Shown here: positions 11,029 to 23,682 of the stretch, piece after piece
Position numbering within the stretch: position 1 is the first letter of the stretch
How the letters are laid out: every line of letters starts with the position of its first letter
Notes under the pieces: model-generated
Databases searched by the model: none
What the model saw: the letters and a program-made list of their open reading frames with translations, nothing else
What the model was told of the DNA's origin: nothing
Translations under genes and position numbers: made by a program
Origin: Bradysia coprophila
Taxonomy: Eukaryota; Arthropoda; Insecta; Diptera; Sciaridae
Assembly (NCBI RefSeq): GCF_014529535.1
Contig: NC_050736.1
Location: 4,650,001 to 4,714,000, forward strand
Reading direction: 5' to 3'
DNA length: 64,000 nucleotides

Positions 11029-11119
11029 AAGTGCGGTCGAAATTCAAAAATCTTCTCACGCAAGTCTTTCTAACTCAGCGTCATTTTCATACAACAAAAC
11101 GTTGAAATGTATTTTTCAG

Positions 11120-11324
11120 CAATGAAAGTAGATAAGTAGGTATGGCCAGTCCATACGAGTCGGAGCACATACGGATTTGCATGGCGCCACCTCAAACGAA
11201 CTCATTTCTAGTGGAAATTTGCACTAGAAATGAGTTCGTTTGAGGTGGCGCCATGCAAATCCGTATGTGCTCCGGCTAGAACAAATTTGAACGTTTGGCC
11301 ATACCTATCCATTTACTTTCATTG
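11120..11324. mobile_element. Nested hairpin element
   Basis: The outer arms CAATGAAAGTA and TACTTTCATTG enclose GGTATGGCC/GGCCATACC. An inner perfect stem of roughly 50 bp starts with CGGAGCACATACGGATTTGC and folds around the loop GAAATTTG near 11,218. It has no coding capacity. It is a MITE-like structure with a hairpin of high thermodynamic stability. Confidence 0.75.
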
Positions 11325-11487
11325 TTTTTCAGTTCAATTTTTCATCGAATCGTTCACTTGAAATTCAAATTTTAGGCACACTTACGGCATGAATATCTGG
11401 ACAAACATTTATAGTACATTACGTCCGTGGGTCCAAATTTTTATTTTTACGGGAGGAGACGTTATAGCCTTCGACTCGCACGCCGGC

Positions 11488-11580
11488 ATGACCCAATGTA
11501 TGGTTTTTCCGTTTCAACTGTTGAAGCTCGATTTGCATGGCCAAATGTATGGTCTTTCCGTTTTAACTGTTAAAGCTATA
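11488..11580 (+). repeat. Two-copy ~48-bp tandem repeat
   Basis: Two adjacent, roughly 85% similar copies each contain CAATGTATGG or AAATGTATGG, then TTTTCCGTTT or CTTTCCGTTT, and AACTGTT-AAGCT. The reading frame 11389-11583 runs across both but has no family resemblance. Confidence 0.5.
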
Positions 11581-11689
11581 TGATGAACAAAAATCGGACA
11601 CATATATTAATGATTTATATAAGGTCTGCTATAATCTACTATTACTCAGGATCTATTATAAGTGAACTCATTTACCAAATTTACTGAAA

Positions 11690-11765
11690 TTTACCAAACA
11701 TTTACCAAATTTTTGGTAAATTCAGTAATTTTTCAGTAAATATTGGAAATTTTTGGTAAATTAGT
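11690..11765. repeat. TTTACCAA/TTGGTAAA inverted-repeat element, copy 1
   Basis: Alternating TTTACCAAA and TTTGGTAAATTCAGTAA motifs form an imperfect palindrome. A related copy is present at 12117-12212. It is probably a small hairpin element. Confidence 0.5.
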
Positions 11766-12116
11766 ACCAATAATAGGCCCTTACTCAACCGATGAAAAAT
11801 TACCGCAGATGTATTGTCAAGTTAGAATCGGAATGGTTTCGTAATAACATTATAAAATCGGCAAGGAGCTCTGACTGATGTGATTTCTAGTTACAATTTT
11901 CACGAATTTTCTCAAAAAGATAGACTTCCGATAAAATTTTTCTGATCCGTGGAAAGTAAATCAAATCACTCTCTTACCTTCTCTCACTCTCTGACAAAAG
12001 ATCTTTCTTTTCATCACAGTTCACAATTCAATGAGCTGTGGCTATGTTTAACGTATCAAAAGGTTAGAGCCATTGCAGCATTAGGGATTTTTCAGTTATA
12101 GTCGCATGGCCTAATA

Positions 12117-12212
12117 CCGAATTTACTGAACTTTGCCAAAAATTTACCTCTTGGTAAATTCAGTAAATTTTCGGTAAATATTGTTTACCTTTCGGTGAAT
12201 TTTACTAAAGGT
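12117..12212. repeat. TTTACCAA/TTGGTAAA inverted-repeat element, copy 2
   Basis: It shares GAATTTACTGAA and GGTAAATTCAGTAAATTTT with the copy at 11690-11765 and has the same palindromic layout. Confidence 0.5.
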
Positions 12213-12851
12213 AGATGAGTTGAGTTGAAAATACTTTGATCCATGAGAAGTTGCACCCACTGGGCAATTGTGACTGGGCAATTCAGACTGGTCTCTTAAA
12301 ACCAATAATTCCGGTTACGAATTCCAACTTCCGAGGAGGTGCGGGAAAACCAGAGATGTCGAAATAGACAATTTTTTCTTGTTTTCTCGCCAATACCTAC
12401 TGTAGTATGTGCAAACCCAGTTTTCTTAAAAACATTTTCGTCTCGTTTATAACTTTTTATTTGATATATCGAACACCATTTTTGAGCGAAAGTATTCAGA
12501 GATATGATTAAAAAACTAGTGAAAAACATGCAAAACAAGCAAAACACGCTGACGAGACGAATCACAATATTTAAATTTTAGAAAAATCTGGGTGACCGAT
12601 CAGTAGCTATTGGCGAGAATAGAGTCAAAACTGCGTGTTTTGGTTGTTTTTGCTACTTTTCCTGCTTTCCGTACCTTCCTAATGATGAAGTCATGCTTGT
12701 CACAACTAATCATGTTTCTAATTACTGCTCGTAGCCGGTATTCTTACTTCTTCTATATTTTGATTGCGTAAGAGGATTCAAGGGATCATTCATATCAGAC
12801 GATGAATCAGCAAACAATCCGAGCGATTTCGATTACAAAGAAAGTTAAGTT

Positions 12852-12857
12852 TTTATT
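12852..12857 (-). terminator. Possible polyadenylation signal of the GPCR gene
   Basis: AATAAA on the minus strand lies about 350 nt past the GPCR stop codon at 13203. The surrounding DNA is AT-rich, so this is a candidate only. Confidence 0.3.
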
Positions 12858-13202
12858 TCCATTGTATGCTTCATTAACAAAATAAAACTTAAAATATGAA
12901 AATCAGTCTGAGTCTATCAAAACACTAAACATCTGTCTACGACTAAAAACTAATATTTTTTATTATTAAAGTAAATGTGATTTTGAGATTCTAGTTTCTG
13001 AATTCCTTACATCACTAAGACAATCTTTTGAATGAGAGACACAAAAAAAAACGTAACCAAATACACTAATGCTGTTCTGGCATTTTTTTTCTTCTTGTCG
13101 GTGTTCTTGTTTTACACATTATACTTTAGTATTAATTAGCTCTTTGGCACTAACATTGTACTTAAAAAGAAATCCGTCTGCGAAACATGGCAAACAATAT
13201 GT

Positions 13203-15312
13203 TCACACGGCCATTCCCGACGTTCCATTTTTAATGTCCAACGTATGGACTTTCTCCTTGGTCGTATTGAGCGATCCAGAATTGTTATTTTGTGAACCGT
13301 CCCTCGAACCTTTGCTGGGTATAAATGTTTTGCTTGGCATGGGACTCAACGGCTGTCCCCAGAATTTAAGCGTCGACAACAATTTATAATAGGCCACGCG
13401 ATACGTACGGTTACTAGCGGCGTAAATAAACGGATTGATAACACTCGACGCCCATGCCAGAATGGAGCCCAGAATTTGAATCCACGGATATTGATCGTCT
13501 TCCATGATAACATTCACCAACATCAGCGGCAAAAAGCATACCAAAAAGCAGATGAAAATTATGAACATCATGGCAGTTAACCGAGAATCTTCTCGATCAC
13601 GAATCCGGCACGATCCATTCGTCTTTCTGGTTACAGTATTGTGTTTGTTGAGCTTTTGACGCTGTTTCCGGACAATGGAATAAATGCATGAATAGGAGGT
13701 GATGATCACAACACAAGGAATCAGAAAGCCAACGACAAATATGAATTTCTTGATCGAATTTCCGTCTTTCGGTAAAATGGTGCAAGAAAAGGTTGCCTCT
13801 TGTAAGCCCAGCTTACCCCATTTTTCTAACAGTGGCGGTATCTGAAACATTTTTTTTTTTCATTTTTACTATTTGATTTAGTTAGTACGTGATAGCCAAC
13901 CATACCATAATACCAATTGAGAAAATCCACACAAGTAACAATTGAAGTGCAATACTCCACGGACGGTACATTCTTGCGTAGTGTTTCTGGAATGCGATCA
14001 ATATGAACCTGAAATTGAGTCGGTTTTTACTTCGTTTCTAATTTTCATTTCAAATTTATAAAGTTACCGATTCACTGTAATACCGACCATGCTCAGCAAT
14101 GAAACGGCTACGTTAGAATAGAAAATAACCGGAAACAGTTTGCATAGTGCGTCCCCAAACGTCCACGCCTAAAGAAGAAAAGTTGATGTGTGTTAGTGAA
14201 GCAAATATTGTAGATTCCATTGGATGATGCGAGAGTAATTCCTGACATGAGGTAATAGATATGTTATAAAAGCAAACTCACTAGCGTGTTTATTGAGTAA
14301 CCAGCTTCGGTAATTGTCTTTTCAAGAAGCTTAGATTTTGTACTTCCTAGCCGATGGTGAGGTTTAAAGTTAAAGTTTAAAGTTTCTTGTCGAAAAACAT
14401 TTACCAAACCAATTTGCTGAAATACATCCGAGTAAATTCGCGAGCATCACAAAGTAATGTTTTCGAATTAATGATTAACATAGCAGTACCCACTGTATTC
14501 TGGTTTATTGCCTGTGGTCGCATGCGAAAGTGTGACACTATCAACATTTTCCAAGACATTTTCATCTTGAGTGAAAGGTTTTGTAAAGCTTTTGAGTTTA
14601 AGTTGTAATTGGAGAATCTCATTACCGCAAGTCGAGTATGTGTCTGACACATGCGAAAATTGAATATGACAAGCATGGTAAATGAACCGAAAATATTCTT
14701 GATGTAATGGATTATTTTCGCAGTGGGCAAACTGATATGTAATGGTCAACTTTCTCATATGCCAGGTAATAAAGAAGTTTTTCTGTCATGCGAATAAGCT
14801 CGAATTAAAGCTCAATAGGTTAAATTTATGGTACAAATTCGATTAATTTTAGGTGAAGGAGAACTGCTAAATCTTTCCAAATGTCTTGGATGCGAGAAAC
14901 AACAGTTCACTCTAAAAAGTAGACAATAAGAAATCACTCACCTTGTGCACATATCGTGAAGCCGTCAATGGTAGACTAATCGTACAGAATAGTAGATCTG
15001 AAGCGCACAAAGATAAAACGAATGCGGTGGTTGCATGACTACGAAGTTTTGAATTTCTTAACAATGCAACGATTGTTATTAAGTTTCCTGGAAATGACAA
15101 TTAAAATTCCATTTTTCTTTATTCTGTTTTGATGTTCACAGTGTGTTTATGATGAAAAATAATCTCAACCGAGAAAAATGTTGCTCAAACAGAATGTGTA
15201 GCATATGGCTAGTAAACAATGCATTACCTAAAACTCCAACAACTATGAAGATGCAAGCACAAACTGCTGCAAATACTGTGGCAGCATGTGGATACACAAC
15301 AACTGATGTCAT
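13203..15312 (-). CDS. Tre1: Tre1/moody-type rhodopsin-class GPCR (five exons, 357 aa)
   Basis: Coding exons 15312-15228, 15087-14942, 14168-14068, 14008-13906 and 13841-13203 join in phase with GT-AG introns. The first exon probably extends to about 15354 as 5' UTR. TM1 has the GN motif (residues 29-30). TM2 follows with LSLCASDLLF. Cys86 and Cys165 can form the usual TM3-ECL2 disulphide. TM6 has CFLP (247-250) and TM7 has NPFIY (281-285), followed by SNRTYRVAYYKLLS and a tail with FWGQPLSPMPSK. These features match insect Tre1 and moody, orphan receptors for germ-cell and glial migration or blood-brain-barrier formation that signal through G proteins. The short tail favours Tre1 over moody. 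The TM3 motif is NRF (110-112), where the family normally has NRY. The splice runs through this Arg codon. The symbol is tentative; moody or another paralogue is possible. Confidence 0.82.
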
Positions 15313-16874
15313 CGTATTGATGTCTGGGCAACGATTTTTTTTTGTTTGTGGTCTGAAATAAGAAAATTTATTAAAATTATTTATTTTTATTTCGGTAACA
15401 AATTCTTCATAAATTGAAGACAGAATATGAATTTTCTTATTATACAGATCTCCGCTTAACAAATAACGATTAATAATAATAATAATATAAAATGAAGTGA
15501 GCCACATGTTTTAATTGATTATAAATAAATACCAGAGAGAGATCTTTTACTATAATATGCTACTCTTTAAAATACAATTTTGACTGAATGAATCAAAATA
15601 TCATAAATATATCGATGCTGCATCATGGTGAAACATACGAATTGTATTTTTTTCTCGGTACCCATTTTAAGTTATGTATGTTATTTGCAGCATACCAGAT
15701 AAACCAGATGCAGAAATTTATTAAAACACCAAAGAGCCGTTTCTCATTTTAAAATGTTTAAAGAAAATTCATTTACGAAATGATTCTATGTGGAGAATTT
15801 CCATACGTTCGAGCTCTTTTTGATATCAAAATTCACTTAACAGATCTCAAGAGTAGCATTATGAATTTTTTTTTGTGTTCTTATTTTTTTTCCCTTTCTT
15901 AATACCACACCAAGTGCAATGAATGAATGGACTCTTTCATTAAAAAAATTTATAAAAAGCACAAAAAAGAAAAGAAAAATTATTTTTATTAATCGGCTCG
16001 GCGATGTATTTTATAGACAAAAAATGATTTTATAATACCGCCAACACATAATGTATAAGTAGTTGATTGACTGCGGAAGAAAAGGAATTATTGTTGTAAT
16101 CAACACAAATGCATCGTTTATTATCGATTCGGATGAAAATAATAACCGCCGTTGCCAATCATCACACGCGGGTGTGAAGAACTCAATAAATGTAGCAAAT
16201 TTGCTATTTGTACCCTATCCGAAAAGACGGTTTCACAAGAAAAGCCGTTGAACGGCGGGACTTGTGTCATCTCTTCTTTTTTTTGATGTTTGCGTAATGC
16301 GTATGGTAGACGTCTTAAATTTCGGTATTATTTCGATGATGAGTTTCACACCGTTTTAACATTTCCGAAACAGCGATGGTGTCGTGGTACAGTCATAAAA
16401 TCTATTACTTCTTTTGTTCAAAGTATCAACTAGTGTCTAGGCAAAATCTTTTACTTGATTTGTTTTAACATTCCTTTTTCTACTTTAGTCGTGCTGTCGT
16501 TAATAGATGCTTTAGCCTTGTCTTAAAGATGTAATGTGGAACGTAGGTGAAAGATGAAATGTAACACAATGAAAATAAAATGAAAGTGTACGTAAATATT
16601 CTTAGTTTTCTTTTGCACCTGGAGAAATGCTGGTCATAATACTAAGTAATGGTACACTTTATGCGAATAGATATATCAATAAATTTGGTGTTTAACGTTT
16701 TAGAAACTGTTTTTGAAAGGTTGTTGAATGCTCAGTTTATCGTTATTCCCTTCACCACAATTAAAAACAACAACAGGGAAGACAAGAAATTACTGTCGCT
16801 TGAAAAATTGTTGAGCACCAGCCTTTCTAATTAAATGTCTTTATAGTGCCCGTTAGCAACATCAAAAAAAGTCC

Positions 16875-16982
16875 GTTAAAGACCGTCTGAACACCAAATT
16901 TAGTTATTATTTAATCATCTTTCGGAGTTCAATTAGTTACAACAACAATAAAGGTAAACACCAGGTTCAAACGGTCTTTACT
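16875..16982. repeat. Small inverted repeat
   Basis: GTTAAAGACCGTCTGAAC near 16875 is mirrored by GTTCAAACGGTCTTTAC ending near 16982. It is a MITE-like hairpin of about 108 bp. Confidence 0.5.
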
Positions 16983-18868
16983 TTGGGAGATGAACATGTT
17001 CAGTTGGCATATCTTTTCAATAATTGGAATGTAAATATTTGTACTTATATGGAAATGCGGGAAAATGGGGTTGAGCAATTGTAAAAGGGCACTCGAATAA
17101 TTGATCTAGCGAAGTACGAGCAATTAATCAACATTATCAGACACATTTATTATATTAAGGTAGTACGCATAAACATACACAATACTTTAATTAGTTAAGT
17201 TAGTTGCAATGTATTTGAACCTTACATAAGTGTAGTTGTAAAAACAAAATCTCCATATGTTCAGTCTGATGAGAATTATTCTTCAGAGAAAATTACTTCT
17301 GAGACTTCTATCATCATATGAAGAAAAGAAAAAAACGAAAAATAATTTTATTGAAACTGAATTGTTAAACTGAATAGAGAACCAGACCAAAACTTTTTCA
17401 AATGTTTTTCAGCCATCACTAAAACAAGCAATTCGTTAATGTTAATGAACAATCAATCAATTTATATTTTGTTGTTACTTTAGTACGTAGTGACACACGA
17501 TGGAAGACTGGATAGATCGATAGCCGGGTGAGTTTGTTCTATGAATTGAGTAAACAATCACACCAGACATCCCCATTTCTCGTTTATATGTTGTTTAATC
17601 CAATTGAAAGCAGCTGCAAAATGATATATCTATATAAATCATTGAACTGCGATAGACCGATAGATTATTTCTTCTCATAATAAAAATGTTTTGAACATTA
17701 CCCCCAAACGCTACTGTTATTAGCCAGATCTGAGAACATATGTATTCAATAGGATAAATAAAAAAAAGTAATTTTTGTGTGTACAACAATACACAGCTAC
17801 CCTCAGGTAGGTAGGTTTCTTTGTATATTTACACGTAAGTTTACTTCTTTGGTATTATGCATGTTTTCCATGTGCAATAAATTTCAGCCATTTGGCGCAT
17901 TTTTAAAGTAAAATATTAACCAAGAATATGAAAAGTCTCAGTAAATGGCCATTCGGTACACATTGTGTACTTACACGCAATTTTTAACCATATAAATCGG
18001 TACATGACTTCCTTCATAAACTGATGCAGGCTACATTTATGCACGCTATCATCGTAACCGTCTCTGTGTTTATAGTTGAATGGAAATGATTTTTAATTAC
18101 ATCTGTTGAAACTAATTAATCATATTAAGGATGCGTTAATTTAACAACTTAAAGATATATTAATGGAGACATATGTTCACTTATACATTTATAGACGTAG
18201 TCGCTGCTTTATTTATGGGATTATGCAAGTAAAATGACACACATTATGGACTTAGCAAATTTTTATTCAACCGTTTTGTTTGCATCTTTCCGTTTGAATA
18301 CGATACTCGTTGATAGTGACGTCGGACGTTGGTGTATCATGTTTTTGCAATAAAATATTTACTGAAGATTCCCATAAAACTTTTCATGCTCACAAATCTT
18401 TTGAATGCAGATCCGGAATAGGCCAAAAGGTCAAGGGCGCCTTGGAAAAACTAGGGCTGGGAACTGAGGAGTTAAAAATTGAACAGAAAATATATCAATT
18501 TTTATGAAGAATTGTTATAAATTTAGACAAACCCATTTATCTGCCTGGAACGATATAGACCGACTGGTCTATCGGTCAACGCTTTGTTTATATATGATAA
18601 TTATAACCACGTCTCTGATCTTCACTTTATAAAAGATTAGAATTTCGGTTCTTATCCAAGCCATATGCTCGACATACTGGGTCGCTCAAAAACAAAAGTT
18701 GGCTTCTGTTACGCTCGCCCTCAATGAGTGATAGGACAAAAATGTCTGAGTTTGAATATTAATGAAAGTTCTCCTCGACTACCTTACTTAAAGCATGACT
18801 CTGAGGATTTGAAACTTTTGTGAATCTGGTCTTCATCATGAATGTTGAGGTGTTTAACCTGGCAGAAT

Positions 18869-18918
18869 CCATCGATCAAAGTATTTTTAATCGGTTGATG
18901 TCAAATCTTGTACTTCAA
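18869..18918 (-). repeat. Dispersed repeat copy (TTGAAGTACAAGATTTGAAA family)
   Basis: It is a reverse-strand copy of the repeat at 5727-5785 and 41286-41335. CCATCGATCAAAGTATTTTT and TCTTGTACTTCAA are the recognisable parts. Confidence 0.6.
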
Positions 18919-21900
18919 TTTTTTTTAAATGCATGTTACTATATAAACCCGCGTCTTCTCGAGACGTTCTAAAATAATTTCATTTTATTTATTTCCAGTC
19001 AGTCTGATGATTATTGCAACAATCGATATACAAGAAACGTCAGAAAATGAAATTAGCTTTTCAAATTGCTTCTGGCAAATTCTATGAGAGCGATAGTTAA
19101 TGGAAGAATCTTAATCCATTCAATTTATACATATAAATGCGTATTTTGCTGGCAATTCAAATGGTGAATTTGCGTAAGTCCAAATCAATAATGCTTTCGA
19201 TAAATTTAAATAAATGCAAACAATATTCACTCCAATCCAATTTTCCCTATCTAACACATAAAATTTAAATGAATTTTTTCCTCTATAAAGAAATCGTTTC
19301 TATTTCTGATGCATGTTGTTCGATTGATTTTCTCCAGTTTGTTTTTTTTATTTTGTTTTTATTTTTATTCTTTATCATGAACGAACATGGGTAAATGTGG
19401 GGCTGGATTACATAGTAACTTCGAGAGTATAATTTACGTCTACAAATTATCAAAACAATATTAAAGTAACGTGCATTAGAAGGGCTATTAGATGAGATGG
19501 AACTACCATAGCAAGAAAAAAGTCTTTCGCAGAAATCATCGTGTGATGTTTAGTAGATTTCATGCGCAACCCGAGCTGTTTGGGTTATCGAGCTAAAATT
19601 TAAATATTAAAAAAATTGCACACCGAAAAGTGTTTAATTTGTTTGCACATCTTTCATCTCAAATTTATTGAAACGCAGAATTAATTTAATTTCTTTGAAT
19701 TTAAATATAACTTTATTATAACAACGTGAGAAAAATAAAAATATGTTGTCAACAACACTGTGTGCATAATACCATCAGGCCAGTGTAAGAGTATGCCGAT
19801 GTTTAAGAGTGTATAAGCGAAACGAATTTGAAAGAATACATAAGTTTGATTCAATTTAAATCACATCACATCCAGTGTTTAGTTAACCTAATTTTTGAAT
19901 AAGATTTTAATGCATTTGCAATTTAACATTATAAACTTGAATTTTAAAGTGGCTCGTCACCAATAGATATTTGGTTAATGTTTGAATTAAGTGTACTCAC
20001 TTTGTGATCTATTTTTTTCTTGTAAATTAAAATGATTTTGAGAGTGAATAAATTGGAAATTTTATGAGAATTACGAAAAAGAGCATATAGTCTAGTCGTC
20101 AATAACATCGCTCTATGGGAACGTTTACCTAGCAGGTTCGGAAAATCTAATGATTGTGGATTGTTGGGAGCATCAAAGGATCTAGAAGAAGAGACAAAAA
20201 ATCTCCACTTTTCAAAGTTTCCAATTTCCCAAAGAACTTTCCGATTTTTCACTTAACTGCAAATAAGAATTTTTCGTCCATAAAATAAGTAAATTTTACA
20301 GGATTTTCACGATTTTTCATTTATATATAAAAAGACGGAATGACAGAAGGACAATCTTCTTCCGCACAAAATGGCCAACAGCCGCCACGCCATATTGGAT
20401 TTTAGTAAAAATAAAATATCTTAGTGTAGATGGGCAGGCGGTGTCGAATTGGTTGCCTCTTCTTCCAGATCCTATTTTTTCTTTGATTCCCCAATACAAA
20501 CAATTCCCAATCATTAGATTTGCCGAGCCTGTCTGAAAAACGTTCTGGCATAATCAACTAGACTAATAGAAAATAGACACATTTTTCGAATGTTAAAAGA
20601 AAGCACCGACGACGTGTAGAGCACAAATTGTTATCTAGATCTTTCTCTAACTAAAATTAATTTCACACAAAAAACTGGTGAAAAATAAATAATTTTTTCG
20701 TCGACTGTGCAAAATAAATTATTTCTGCAAACGAATGAATTCAGAACGATTTCTATTCAGGATTCAGCATGAATCACCAGTTTCACTCGGACTATCATCA
20801 CATACTGACCGAATGCGAATCATATTATTTTTGGCATTCATTGAATGCATTCAATACCCCACTGTAATGATCTCTAATGGTGAGGTTTTAATGAACCGAA
20901 TTATTGGCCCATGTCTCGTTAGTACATACCGAATGCGATAAATTTTAATCAATGACAGCTTCTACAAACTGTCCATGGGAGCAGTATATATAATAAGAAA
21001 TTAATGGTCAGAATATGTCTTTTTAGTCGGCTGGATCGTTAAAGATGTCAATTAAGTAATTATGTTATTGAATTCTATAAAAATAGAAAATTATTTGTTT
21101 AACGTATCGCATATTGTTCAGTTAGAATTGATTGGGCAATAATATTCACAGTTGTTAGTAATTAGATGAAATAACAGTGTTGTAGCGTTTATAAGTTAAG
21201 GGGGTTTGGTCCACATAAATTTTGTGTCAGCCAGCTTTCAGTTTGAATTCACCGACCAAGTGCTTAATGTCAACAACGATCAGCTTTATGAGGTTTTTAG
21301 GTTGGCCATTCAGTTTCCATGACCGATTTATTTCCAACTCTTGGTAATAAAATATTTTCAGTAATTCACTGATTGAAACTCTACAAAAATAGGCAAAACT
21401 GACGTGACGTATATTTCTCACATGGTCGAATGCAAAGAAGCTTGAGAGTGAAAATGGGAGAAAATATTTTTTCAGGAAAATTTATCTATATTATGATGGT
21501 TGTTCTGAAATGTTTACGCCAATAAATAACCCAAATAGACTTAAACTATAGTATATCGGCAATATTTGCTGAAAGTAGAGTATACGAAACCAGAAAAAAA
21601 AGAAGTTGAATACACAAGGGCAAAACCAACATGTAGCACCAAACTCTTCTGTAATCATAAATCCCAGCGGGACACATGAAACGTTATGGTCTGTTTATCA
21701 AATTGAAATAAAATAAAATTAAAAATAAAACAAACAATTTTCGTATGTAATTTATACTGCAATTGAATACAGAAAAATGTAAACAATTCAATGGATTCTC
21801 TTTCTTTTACTACATTTTTTTCTGTACTTTAATTGTTTATTAGTTTGGATATTTTTTTCTTCTCTTTATTATATATTTGTGTTGTACTTTTCAGTATCAT

Positions 21901-22876
21901 TACCATAAGTCATTGAATTGTTTGTTAGGATTTCAATAGCTAAGTGCGTATGATCGTTCTATGCTATCCACGAATTATTTGTTTTTACGGTTTTTTTCCA
22001 GATTCTAATCTATGATTATTGTGTTTAATTGATCAGGTCACTAACAGCACGTAAAATATTCGTGACGCCACCTAAAAAAAATATTTTAAAAATTCTAACG
22101 GCCGGAACATTTTGTATATTCTTTAGGATTAAGTGTGGGTCTCAGCACTTTCATCGCATAATTCATTCTGCCACACTCTTATCGGAAGCGAACGAAAAAT
22201 ATGAATAATTTATCGTTTCTGATACTCGAAGCATATAAATTTAAATTTTTACCCCGAAGAGATAGCATATGGTTTTTTCGGTGAAAAAGAGACAATTGAA
22301 AATGATAACGAAATTTGGGTTTTTTTCTTCGTTCTATAAAATAATAATTTTTTTTTTGATAACTTAATTCTACTTATTCTCAAAGGAATAAGTAGCGGTA
22401 TATATGAGGCTTGAAACGGCTTTCTGACGTCTCGTAATCTAATTTCGACCAAAGAATTTATGGGCGAAAATGATTTATAAGAAAACCAACCTTGTAGGCA
22501 ACAAAGTTAGACATTTTCGTTTTTAATTAAATTTTTATTTCAAAGTCGAAACATATTTACAAACATGTTTCTATCAGTCTTTAACAAGATAAACCTTGTC
22601 TAAACTTTAAATGTGAAAATGATGAAAAATGGGGAAGAAAAAATCCACGAAATATCTCTTCGTTATTCAGAACCTTTCAGTCTAGATAACTATGAGTAAA
22701 CAGAAGGGTATGACAAAGAAAAACATCATTTTAGATTCAAGTGTAAAAAACGACTTTAAAAAGTGCCATCTTCAAAATATTTACTTTTCTTATCGGAATA
22801 GTTTTACGATATTTCGCCTCTGTTTATTTTTCGTTGATTTTAATTCGACTGAGGAGGTTTAGTTTGCTGCATCTAC

Positions 22877-23380
22877 GATAACATCTTTGTGCACCTTTCT
22901 TTAAGTTTGTTTTAGCTAAATCAAATCTCACACTTGATTTAAAAAAGAAAGTCTAAAATGGTTTACCCTTGAAGGTAATTCGGTAAAAATCACCAAAACA
23001 AACGCAAAGAGTCATTTGGCTTGGAAACAGCAATATAACAATTCAATCATAAAAAGATAAGTTTTGATTACTGGTGTCAACAATGTAGCTTTCACAAGGA
23101 GGGAAATAAAAACTCGTAAATTGTAGCGTGGACAGTGAAAAAGACGTTATGATAACATCTTTGTGCACCTTTCTTTTAGTTTGTTTTAGCAAAGTCAAAT
23201 CTCACACTTGTAGTTGCCTCTTTTAGGTAATTTGGTAAAAATCACCAAAACAACGCAAAGAATGATTTGGCTTGGAAACGGCAATATAACAATACAATCA
23301 TAAAAAATTAGTTTTGATTACTGGTGTAAATTTCACAAGAAGGAGGGCAATACAAACTCGTAAATTGTACCGTGGACAGA
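22877..23380 (+). repeat. Tandem duplication of a ~274-bp unit
   Basis: Unit 1 (22877-23150) and unit 2 (23151 to about 23380) both start GATAACATCTTTGTGCACCT. Both contain AAAATCACCAAAACAA, TTTGGCTTGGAAAC and CTCGTAAATTGTA in the same order. Unit 2 is shorter through internal deletions. The units abut directly. No coding content is seen. Confidence 0.8.
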
Positions 23381-23538
23381 GTGTTTCTATTGTAAGCTAA
23401 AAAGTGAAAGTATTTGCACTTCCACTTCCAAATTAAATTTGCTCTCTTAAAATTGAGTCACTTTAAAAGTTGATAGCAAAATAAAACACACCTTAAAATG
23501 CTGCACCGGAAGTGCGAATATATTATGCATGCGTACTA

Positions 23539-23682
23539 TTAAGCTGAAAACACACGAGCGATTTTGCGTTGATGGGATCGACAATTATACTACATTGTTT
23601 AGCAAATATCCGATTACAATAGAAAATGCAGCACCATTGTCGATCTCATCAACGCAAAATTGCTCGTGTGTTTTCGGCCTTA
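23539..23682. mobile_element. GGCCGAAAACACACGAGC MITE, copy 1
   Basis: Inverted ends of about 40 bp, reading GAAAACACACGAGCGATTTT and GCGTTGATGGGATCGACAAT, enclose a short centre. A second copy of the family lies at 52109-52264. The frame 23529-23726 crosses it and is not a gene. Confidence 0.75.

Noticed and set aside
12296..12565. 89-residue minus-strand frame with an N-terminal hydrophobic stretch as a secreted peptide
   Set aside because: No conserved pattern, low-complexity AT-rich hydrophobic start and no supporting gene structure.
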